DNA from: Propionispira arboris
Lineage (GTDB): Bacteria; Bacillota; Negativicutes; Selenomonadales; Selenomonadaceae
Reading direction: 5' to 3'
Assembly (NCBI RefSeq): GCF_900109225.1
Contig: NZ_FNZK01000005.1
Location: 62,001 to 126,000, forward strand
DNA length: 64,000 bases
Shown: positions 1 to 6,957 of the stretch, piece by piece
Layout: every line of letters starts with the position of its first letter
Numbering within the stretch: the first letter of the stretch is position 1
Position numbers and translations under genes: made by a program
The notes under the pieces: model-generated
Told to the model about the DNA's origin: nothing
What the model saw: only the letters and a program-made list of their open reading frames with translations
Databases searched by the model: none

Positions 1-410
1 TCGATTACATCACTGAGCATAGCAATATCGTCGAGGGTTACGGATACTGTATTATCCGCTGCGTACCCTGTAATCTCATTTGCATGATCGGTCGTAGTAT
101 TATTGTTATAAGTGGGATAAAATGTATAATTTTTTGTATGAATTTTATCTTTGGCGATGCCGAGTGCAGCTAAATTTGTTTGAATATCATTGGCAATTAC
201 AGCATTTTCTTGTGCGGCAATATTTGCCGTTGCTGCTGTAGTCGTTATACCAATCGAAATGTCAGCTTGATCTGGAGTTGCGGTAAGAGAGGAATTTCCC
301 TGTACGGAAATGGTGTGGATGGCGGTGTTTTCAACGCTTTCTGCCTGAACAGTACTAAGTGGCAGCCATAACAATGTGCATATAAACATTAAAAATGTAA
401 TTTTTTTCAT
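1..410 (-). CDS. SIMPL (DUF541) domain secreted protein, 3' part cut by window start
   Basis: The minus-strand frame opens at an ATG at 410, with an AAGGAG ribosome site just upstream, and runs off the window start, so only about 136 N-terminal residues are seen. The first 23 residues form a clear signal peptide (two Lys, a hydrophobic core, then VQA). The mature part starts with the SIMPL/DUF541 pattern: an ISVQGNSSLTATPDQADI-like strand, followed by a helix and a TKNYTFYPTY-like strand. Members are exported or periplasmic proteins of poorly known role. The family call is firm; no specific function is claimed. Confidence 0.8.
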   Translation of the reverse strand, partial: MKKITFLMFICTLLWLPLSTVQAESVENTAIHTISVQGNSSLTATPDQADISIGITTTAATANIAAQENAVIANDIQTNLAALGIAKDKIHTKNYTFYPTYNNNTTTDHANEITGYAADNTVSVTLDDIAMLSDVI

Positions 411-423
411 AATAAATCTCCTT

Positions 424-1140
424 TTATATAATTTGAAATATTTCGTGGCTGTGCTGTTTTAACCACAATTTGTGCTTTGCGTAATCTGGCTGATGGCTTT
501 GGACTAAATGCCAAAATTCTTTCGAATGGTTCATATAGTGACGGTGGGATACTTCGTGAATCACTAAATAATCAATCGTTTTCTCTGGAGCCATAATGAT
601 ACGCCAATTATAATTGATATTGCCCAAAGAAGAACAACTTCCCCAACGGGTTTTTTGTTCTCTAATGGTAATTTTCCCAACATTTGTATTGAGTCTTTGG
701 CACCAAAACTGGGTTTTTTGCAATAGAATTTTTTTCGCTTGCAGGATAAACCAAGTTTTTAGACAAGCTCGTAAATCTTGTGGTCGTGGTGCATATAAAT
801 TGACACATAATTCTTGCGCTGCTAAGGTAATGGCAGGCTTACAATAGGTTGATTTTACACGTAAGATGGTTTCATTTCCTTTAAATAACAAGATAGAACC
901 ATCTTTTAAATCGTTAAGAGGTGAGGCTTCTGTAAGTGGTTGCTTTTGTAATATATTATTTTTTTGTTGAATCCAATCTGCTTTTTGTTGAATAAATGCA
1001 AGAATTACATCCAAGTTTATGCTTTTTGGTGCTTTAATGGATAGCGTATCAATTGCTGTAAGCTGTAATTGCAGTGTCTTGCGGACTTGTCGTTGTAGTG
1101 TATATTGATAGATATGCTGTTTGATTGAAATAGATGCCAT
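424..1140 (-). CDS. YgjP/WLM-type zinc metalloprotease (SprT-like fold)
   Basis: Residues near the C-terminus carry the zinc motif HEVSH followed by a downstream HS, the layout of the YgjP-like metallopeptidase family (DUF45). The conserved RWGSC segment that precedes the motif in this family is also present. The frame extends upstream to a TTG at 1155, but the ATG at 1140 is preceded by a GGGGCAGG-like ribosome site and gives a natural start (MASISIKQ). No signal peptide is visible, so the protein is probably cytoplasmic. The substrate is unknown. It is divergent from the gene at 1353. Confidence 0.75.
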   Translation of the reverse strand: MASISIKQHIYQYTLQRQVRKTLQLQLTAIDTLSIKAPKSINLDVILAFIQQKADWIQQKNNILQKQPLTEASPLNDLKDGSILLFKGNETILRVKSTYCKPAITLAAQELCVNLYAPRPQDLRACLKTWFILQAKKILLQKTQFWCQRLNTNVGKITIREQKTRWGSCSSLGNINYNWRIIMAPEKTIDYLVIHEVSHRHYMNHSKEFWHLVQSHQPDYAKHKLWLKQHSHEIFQII

Positions 1141-1352
1141 GTTTACCTGCCCCAAAAATCAGATTCACTTGTATCATAGCGGTATTTGGTTGATTTGTAA
1201 AGTTTGAATTTTATAAAAAAGGATATAGTGTACCTCGGATTATACAAGATTACACAAGTTTTGCTTTATAAGGCTGGTTAAATATGATACTATAAGTAAG
1301 TAATCATAAATATTTATGTGGTAAAAAGATAGATACAAGGGAGAGATTTGCT

Positions 1353-1700
1353 ATGATGTCATTGAATTTCCAAGCGCAAAAACATGAAAAATTATTAATT
1401 GCCCGTCAAAAAAATTGTACGGTTCGACTCGGTGATGTTCGTAAACATTATCCGGAAAGTTCCATTGTGTGGATTACAACTGGTGCAAAATTGGAAACAA
1501 AACATAAGTTGTTTACAGCTTTTATTGATAAAACGCAGGTCAAAACAATGGCTGATTTAACATCGAATGATTTAGGCCATCAAAATCCGGAAATTAATTC
1601 ACGAGAAGAGCTCATTGCTGATTTTGAACGTATTTATAAAAAAAGAATTACCATGGATGATACTGTAACTGTAATTTATTTTTCAGAAGTAAATGAATAG
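1353..1700 (+). CDS. small ASCH/PUA-like protein
   Basis: A 115-residue soluble protein begins at an ATG-ATG pair behind a GGGAGAG ribosome site. The pattern (a short N-terminal helix, KNCTVRLGDVRKHY, a strand with IVWITTGAK, and a C-terminal VTVIYFSEV strand) resembles ASCH/PUA-like beta-barrel proteins, which often bind RNA. I assign the fold tentatively by pattern only. It is a single-gene unit closed by the terminator at 1753. Confidence 0.6.
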   Translation: MMSLNFQAQKHEKLLIARQKNCTVRLGDVRKHYPESSIVWITTGAKLETKHKLFTAFIDKTQVKTMADLTSNDLGHQNPEINSREELIADFERIYKKRITMDDTVTVIYFSEVNE

Positions 1701-1752
1701 AACGAAATAAGTTGTAAATCCTTTTCTTTAATATGGGTTAATAATTATGGCG

Positions 1753-1792
1753 AATATCGATGTTGACATTTTGTTGACATCGATATTTTTTT
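1753..1792 (+). terminator. rho-independent terminator
   Basis: Perfect 11-bp inverted repeat (AATATCGATGT / ACATCGATATT) around a 13-nt loop, followed by a run of T. It ends the ASCH-like gene. Confidence 0.85.
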
Positions 1793-2002
1793 GCTCATTT
1801 ATTTTGTGAATTAAGTTTCGGTAGTACGACAGGGCATAAAACGGGTGCTTGCTGGTAAAAAGCAAAGTGCTGACTTTCTATTTGCGATGATACCCTTTGC
1901 TTGATCTGTGTTATGATGGAGTAATGGAAAGTGAAAATTACTATTTGTGAAACTGGCGGGCCGCGCTCGTATTCATAACGGATGAAGCAAGGAGCTGAAA
2001 GC

Positions 2003-3850
2003 ATGTTTAATAAAATAAAGAAATTTGTTTTGGGAAAGTCGTTACGCAGTAAACAGCTGGGAGAGCAAAAGTTTAATGTGTTTTGGGGACTACCCATTCT
2101 TGCCAGTGATGCAATTTCTTCGGTTGCTTATGCGGGCGAAGAAATTCTTTATGTTTTGGTACCTATCGTCGCGCTAGCGGCTTATGCGCAAATGTTTTAT
2201 GTATCTTTAGCAATTGTGGCACTATTATGTATTTTAGTTTTTTCCTATCGCCAAACGATTGATGCATATCCTTGTGGCGGTGGCTCTTATATTGTAGCTC
2301 ATGATAATTTAGGCGTTATTCCGGGGTTGACTGCTGCGGCTACGTTGTCGATTGATTATGTTTTGACAGTTGCCGTTAGCGCTTGTGCCGGTACGGCTGC
2401 GATTACTTCGGCTCTGCCGAGTTTGCTGCCGCACAAAATTTTAATGACGTTGTTTTTTATTTTCATTTTAACGATTGGTAATTTGCGGGGCCTTAAAGAT
2501 TCATCGAAAATGTTTGGTGTTCCGACTTATACATTTATAATATCTATACTTATTATGATTGTTTATGGTGTCTTCAAAGTGAAAGTACTGGGCTTTGTGC
2601 CAGTTGATCTGGTGCAAATGCCGGAAGTTACTGGAGATCTTACCATTTTTTTAATTTTACGTGCTTTTGCCGCTGGCTGTACAGCTTTGACTGGTGTGGA
2701 AGCTGTAAGTAACGGGATTCCTAATTTTCGTGAGCCATCGCAAAAAAACGCGAAATTCGTTTTGGTTTTATTGGCATTGGTTGTTTTGGCTATTTTTAGT
2801 GGAACCTCTTATTTGGCAACTTTGTATCATGCGGTGCCCAATCCGGATCAGACGGTTATTGCACAAATTGCTATGCAGGTTTTTGGGAATGGCGTATTTT
2901 ATTATTTTATGCAGTTTACGACGGCACTGATTCTTATTATGGCGGCGAATACAGCCTTCAATGATTTTCCCTTACTCTTGTCGTTACTGGCTAAAGATTC
3001 ATATGTACCACGTCAATTTGCCCAACGGGGCGGACGGCTTAATTATTCAAATGGTATTGATTTCCTTGCCTTGGCAGCGGGTATTTTGGTCGTTGTTTTC
3101 AATGGTGAAACGCATTTACTATTACCATTATATGCAGTTGGGGTGTTTGCTTCGTTTACTCTGTCACAGTCTGGAATGTGGCTGCGCTGGGTCAAAAATA
3201 AAACGCCGGGGTGGCGATACAAAGCCTTCATTAATGGGCTCGGCGCTATGGTGACTTTTATTACGATGATTATATTGGGTGTAACTAAATTTATGACAGG
3301 TGCGTGGATTGTCTGTATTTTAGTTCCTATCTTTATTTATGGGATGCTGCAAATTAAATCCCATTATAATGTTGTGGCTGAACAACTGCGCCTGCCATTG
3401 CCAGAAGTTGCCAATGCAATGTCTTGGCGTGAAAGGGAAATTAATCATGTGATTGTCCCCGTGGCATCAATTAATAGGGCCTCCCTCAAAGCGTTGCTTT
3501 ACGCGAAAGAAATTTCAAAAAATCAAAATATTATTGCTTTTCATGTAGCGATGAATGAACAATTTGCCAAAGAACTGCGTGCCATGTGGGAAGATTTTCA
3601 GTTTGGAATCCCTTTGGTTATTTATGCATCTCCTTATAGAGATTCTGTTAAACCCCTGTTGGCGTTTATTGCATCACAAGAATACGCTGCTAAAAAAGAT
3701 GATATCATTACAATTGTTTTACCTGAAGTAATTGTGAATAAAAAATGGATGAATATTTTGCATAATCAGACCAGCTATTTTATGCGGGGAGAGCTGATTC
3801 ACGATCCGCGTATTGCCATTATTACAGTACCGTTTCAACTTAAGAAATAG
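2003..3850 (+). CDS. kimA: KimA-type potassium/proton importer (APC superfamily)
   Basis: This is a 615-residue membrane protein with about 12 hydrophobic segments and a soluble C-terminal domain of roughly 150 residues. It matches the remembered Bacillus subtilis KimA (YdaO) sequence along its whole length: an N-terminal IKKFVLGK block, SSVAYAGEEIL, FSYRQTIDAYP with a GGGSYIV loop, SALTGVEA, AANTAFNDFP, LPLYAVGVFASFTLSQ, and the C-terminal ILHNQTSY...PFQLKK. KimA proteins are K+ importers inhibited by c-di-AMP bound to the cytosolic domain. The ATG at 2003 follows AAGGAGCT; an upstream in-frame ATG at 1982 overlaps that site and is rejected. I could not recognise a ydaO c-di-AMP riboswitch in the leader. 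Confidence 0.88.
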   Translation: MFNKIKKFVLGKSLRSKQLGEQKFNVFWGLPILASDAISSVAYAGEEILYVLVPIVALAAYAQMFYVSLAIVALLCILVFSYRQTIDAYPCGGGSYIVAHDNLGVIPGLTAAATLSIDYVLTVAVSACAGTAAITSALPSLLPHKILMTLFFIFILTIGNLRGLKDSSKMFGVPTYTFIISILIMIVYGVFKVKVLGFVPVDLVQMPEVTGDLTIFLILRAFAAGCTALTGVEAVSNGIPNFREPSQKNAKFVLVLLALVVLAIFSGTSYLATLYHAVPNPDQTVIAQIAMQVFGNGVFYYFMQFTTALILIMAANTAFNDFPLLLSLLAKDSYVPRQFAQRGGRLNYSNGIDFLALAAGILVVVFNGETHLLLPLYAVGVFASFTLSQSGMWLRWVKNKTPGWRYKAFINGLGAMVTFITMIILGVTKFMTGAWIVCILVPIFIYGMLQIKSHYNVVAEQLRLPLPEVANAMSWREREINHVIVPVASINRASLKALLYAKEISKNQNIIAFHVAMNEQFAKELRAMWEDFQFGIPLVIYASPYRDSVKPLLAFIASQEYAAKKDDIITIVLPEVIVNKKWMNILHNQTSYFMRGELIHDPRIAIITVPFQLKK

Positions 3851-3991
3851 CTTGGTATAGAAATCTATATATAATGCAACTTAATATAGAAAATATTTGT
3901 TACGTTATATAAAATGATATTGATTTTCGTTATCATATATGTTATTCTATATGTATACCTCTTCATCAACATCTCCCTTATTAATACATCG

Positions 3992-4026
3992 AAAAATGCT
4001 CACCGATTTGGTGAGTATTTTTTATT
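3992..4026 (+). terminator. rho-independent terminator after kimA
   Basis: A 12-bp stem (AAAATGCTCACC / GGTGAGTATTTT, one G-U pair) with a 5-nt loop is followed by T. It sits about 140 nt after the kimA stop; the intervening stretch is AT-rich with no gene visible. Confidence 0.85.
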
Positions 4027-4121
4027 GTAGTTGGTGTAATGTTTACATAATGATTTTTGTATGGGATAATCATATTTAGGTTTTAGTTCGTGTACTTGAA
4101 TTTTATAGGGAGTTGAAATGT

Positions 4122-4745
4122 ATGTTTTTAGAAATTTTTGTAATTGGTATTTTAGCGGGAATGTCTCCGGGACCTGACTTTTTTATTGTAATGAAAAACA
4201 GTTTAGGGTTTGGGAAAAAAATAGGGATTGCATCGGCACTGGGTATAGGTGCAGCACTTATGATCCATGCAACATACACGGTTTTAGGTTTAGCTGTTAT
4301 CATACAGACGTATATATATGTTTTCAAAACAATACAAATAATTGGAGCTGCTTATTTGGCGTATTTAGGTGTACAGGCGTTACTTTCTCTATTTAAAAAA
4401 GAGAAGTTTACACTAGAAGCACAATTGGAGTCAGGAAATGGAAAGAGCTTTTGGCAAGGCTTTAAAAACGGATTTATATGTAATGTATTTAATCCAAAGG
4501 CATTTTTGTTTTTCCTTAGTGTATTTTCACAATTTTTTTCAGTGGATACACCAAAATGGATTGAGTGGGCTTATGGATTAGAAGTTGTGATGGCAGTTAC
4601 GGGGTGGTTTATATTTCTTTCCTTAATGATTTCGTCAAAATTTTTTCGATCATTGTATCAAAGAGGCCATAAGGTTCTAGATGGTTTTTTTGGTGGTATT
4701 TTATTATATTTTTCTTATCGATTATCTAAAAATATTTTTGACTGA
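4122..4745 (+). CDS. LysE/RhtB family amino-acid exporter
   Basis: A 207-residue protein with about six membrane segments and the LysE-family opening GILAGMSPGPDFFIVMKNSL. This family exports amino acids or related small molecules; the substrate cannot be told from sequence. The ATG at 4122 lies 9 nt after AGGGAG, so it is preferred over an in-frame TTG at 4113. Neighbours give no hint of the substrate. Confidence 0.85.
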   Translation: MFLEIFVIGILAGMSPGPDFFIVMKNSLGFGKKIGIASALGIGAALMIHATYTVLGLAVIIQTYIYVFKTIQIIGAAYLAYLGVQALLSLFKKEKFTLEAQLESGNGKSFWQGFKNGFICNVFNPKAFLFFLSVFSQFFSVDTPKWIEWAYGLEVVMAVTGWFIFLSLMISSKFFRSLYQRGHKVLDGFFGGILLYFSYRLSKNIFD

Positions 4746-4865
4746 TTTTTCTTTGTAGTTCTTTTTAGTTAAAAAGTATTGATTCTAAGCTTGAGATGCA
4801 GTATTATTAGAACATGTGTTTACTGGAAAATAAAGCCAGTTGATATACTGCAAGGTGGTGATAGA

Positions 4866-5012
4866 ATGAATATGGATGCGTTATTTAATACATTTTTACA
4901 TGGTATTGCATGGCATACTGGTGGAAAGTTAGTAAATATGTTTTTTGTGCCAATTCTTTTATGCTTTATAGCATATGGTATTTATAAATTCATTAAACGT
5001 AGAAAAGAGTAA
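4866..5012 (+). CDS. 48-residue single-span membrane peptide
   Basis: The ATG at 4866 follows AAGGTGGTGA. The peptide has a short amphipathic N-terminus, one hydrophobic span (MFFVPILLCFIAYGIY) and a basic tail KFIKRRKE, so it is predicted to sit in the membrane with its C-terminus inside. I recognise no family. The good ribosome site and clean domain layout argue that it is real. Confidence 0.55.
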   Translation: MNMDALFNTFLHGIAWHTGGKLVNMFFVPILLCFIAYGIYKFIKRRKE

Positions 5013-5074
5013 AATTTATAATCGTGAATTAAAAAATGCAGAGTTATGTCTGTCCACGGGGTTTTAGAAATCTT

Positions 5075-5111
5075 GCAAAAGTCGTACTTTAAGGGTACGG
5101 CTTTTGTTTTG
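5075..5111 (+). terminator. rho-independent terminator
   Basis: CAAAAGTCGTAC pairs with GTACGGCTTTTG (one G-U), followed by TTTT. It closes the small membrane peptide. From here to 5355 the sequence is AT-rich and I see no gene. Confidence 0.75.
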
Positions 5112-5355
5112 ACCGAGTAGGACGGTTATTTCGTTCTATGTTGTAGCTGTAGTTTCTCGAAGTACCGTTTTTCTGCAATAAATAAGTCATAGGTACTATA
5201 GGAAAAATAGGCTGTAAATTGCAGGAGAAGTGCTGGCTGTGTTATAATAATTGAGGAAGATTCGTTGTGACTGCCTATATAGTGGTAGCCTGCTATACAA
5301 AAATAATAGAATAATTTTATGTAAAACCTGGATTTAAAATTATTTTTATAATGTG

Positions 5356-5384
5356 TTGACAACCTGAAATTAAAATGGTATTAT
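5356..5384 (+). promoter_or_regulatory. sigma-A promoter of the tRNA-Leu pair
   Basis: TTGACA (5356-5361), 17 nt, TATTAT (5379-5384): a near-consensus stable-RNA promoter about 50 nt before the first tRNA. Confidence 0.85.
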
Positions 5385-5437
5385 ATTACATGTTCGGTAT
5401 GGCATTAATTGCTTTGCAGAATAATGAATAGGAACAT

Positions 5438-5524
5438 GCCGAAGTGGCGGAATTGGCAGACGCACTTGACTCAAAATCAAGCGATTTCCCAATCGTGCCG
5501 GTTCGAGTCCGGCCTTCGGCACCA
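5438..5524 (+). tRNA. tRNA-Leu (anticodon CAA), copy 1
   Basis: An 87-nt class II tRNA with encoded CCA. The acceptor GCCGAAG pairs with CTTCGGC; the anticodon loop is CTCAAAA; the long variable arm has stem CGAT/ATCG. It shares the upstream promoter with copy 2. Confidence 0.96.
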
Positions 5525-5557
5525 TTCAATAGTTCTATACTGTTTTAACTTTAATAT

Positions 5558-5644
5558 GCCGAAGTGGCGGAATTGGCAGACGCACTTGACTCAAAATCAA
5601 GCGTTTTCCCAAACGTGCCGGTTCGAGTCCGGCCTTCGGCACCA
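5558..5644 (+). tRNA. tRNA-Leu (anticodon CAA), copy 2
   Basis: Identical to copy 1 except in the variable arm, where the stem is CGTT/AACG, a paired (compensatory) change. It is also 87 nt with encoded CCA and lies 33 nt downstream of copy 1. Confidence 0.96.
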
Positions 5645-5654
5645 GTACATTCAA

Positions 5655-5687
5655 GCCTTCCAGGGGTTTCCTCGGGAGGCTTTTTTT
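5655..5687 (+). terminator. terminator of the tRNA-Leu unit
   Basis: GCCTTCC pairs with GGGAGGC (one G-U) around a 12-nt loop, followed by seven T. Confidence 0.85.
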
Positions 5688-5766
5688 AGTGCTTACTGTT
5701 ATGTGGATATTACGGTGACACTTATGTTTTTTTTAGATAGATTCTGTGGGGGAAAGAGATGTTTTT

Positions 5767-6858
5767 ATGTTAAAATATGTGTTTTTTGTTTTATGTTCTA
5801 TTTTGTTTTGTAACTCACTTAGTTCAACTGCTGAGGCAGCTGAACTGACGGGATTGCAGCAAACACATAAAATGAAAATTATGATTAATATACCAAGTCG
5901 ATTACTGACCTTGTTTTCGGATGGAAAGGCGGTTCGTATGTATGCGGTTGGAATTGGACGATTTGATGCACCGACACCAGTGGGGGAGTATCAAATTCTT
6001 TCAAAGGAAATCAATCCGACCTGGATTAAGCCGGGAGAAGAGGTTGTGAAGATTGAATCAGGCCCAGATAATCCTTTAGGTTATCGGTGGATGCAGATTG
6101 AGGGGAATTATGGGATTCATGGAACGAATCAGCCCAATTCAATTGGCGGGTACGTTTCGAGTGGCTGTATTCGGATGCGAGAAGCCGATGTTGAAGAATT
6201 ATATGATTTAGTGCCGATTGGCACGCCAGTAAGTATTCTTTATAAACGTTTAGTCATTGAAAAAAATCCAGATAAAGTCGTGACTTTTTATATTTATCCA
6301 GATGAATATCATTCACAGCCTTTGGATATTCAAGCTGTTAATAAAAAATTGGCTGAATTTGGTGTAGATCGTTTTGTCAGTGATGAAAAAATATCAGATA
6401 AACTGTTGGCAGCAAATGGTGAAGCTACATTTGTAGGAAAATCTTTTTCTATTATGGTAAATGAGCAGAAGCTTAATGTGGCTGGTGTCGTACAGAACGG
6501 TATGGTTTATTTGCCGGTGATACCGATTGCTTCTCAATTGAAAGTAGCTGTGACTTGGAATAAAGAGAGTGGATCATTGAATACTGCCTATGGAACGGTT
6601 CCAGGATATGTGAAAAAAGATATTCTGTATATGAATGCAAAAAATGTTGATCGTTTGTTTCATTTAGAACTTGATTGGCATGATAGTGATACTTTGTTTT
6701 TGAATCGAAAGATAAGTGTAGATACAGCTTTGCCAACACCACCAGTTACTTCAAGACCGGTTTCAAAAAACGATGTTGTCATGAAACGTGCTAATGAACC
6801 TACACACACTACACCGATGATGCCTGATTTTGGAAAAATGGATCAAGTAAAAAATTAA
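5767..6858 (+). CDS. L,D-transpeptidase (YkuD) with C-terminal copper-amine-oxidase-like domain
   Basis: Residues 1-28 are a signal peptide ending near AEAAE. Residues about 40-160 form the YkuD L,D-transpeptidase domain, with the HGTNQPNSIGG block and the catalytic SSGCIRM motif (Cys about residue 134). The enzyme makes 3-3 peptidoglycan cross-links or attaches proteins to peptidoglycan, outside the membrane. The C-terminal third (FSIMVNEQKLNVAG..., GMVYLPVIPIASQLKVAVTW) resembles the copper amine oxidase N-terminal-like domain that often serves as a wall or substrate-binding module. The ATG at 5767 follows GGGGGAAAGAG; an in-frame GTG at 5746 overlaps that site. Confidence 0.85.
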   Translation: MLKYVFFVLCSILFCNSLSSTAEAAELTGLQQTHKMKIMINIPSRLLTLFSDGKAVRMYAVGIGRFDAPTPVGEYQILSKEINPTWIKPGEEVVKIESGPDNPLGYRWMQIEGNYGIHGTNQPNSIGGYVSSGCIRMREADVEELYDLVPIGTPVSILYKRLVIEKNPDKVVTFYIYPDEYHSQPLDIQAVNKKLAEFGVDRFVSDEKISDKLLAANGEATFVGKSFSIMVNEQKLNVAGVVQNGMVYLPVIPIASQLKVAVTWNKESGSLNTAYGTVPGYVKKDILYMNAKNVDRLFHLELDWHDSDTLFLNRKISVDTALPTPPVTSRPVSKNDVVMKRANEPTHTTPMMPDFGKMDQVKN

Positions 6859-6957
6859 CCGATATTTAAACGAATGAATCGGCTGTGTTACAGTGGAATT
6901 GATTTTATAAAAAACTAGAGTGTTGCGTATAAGGTTGAATTTTTGGGAGTGAATTGT

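Noticed and set aside
5409-5813. 134-residue ORF over the tRNA-Leu pair
   Set aside because: It is the translation of two tRNA genes, seen as a repeated peptide; no ribosome site.
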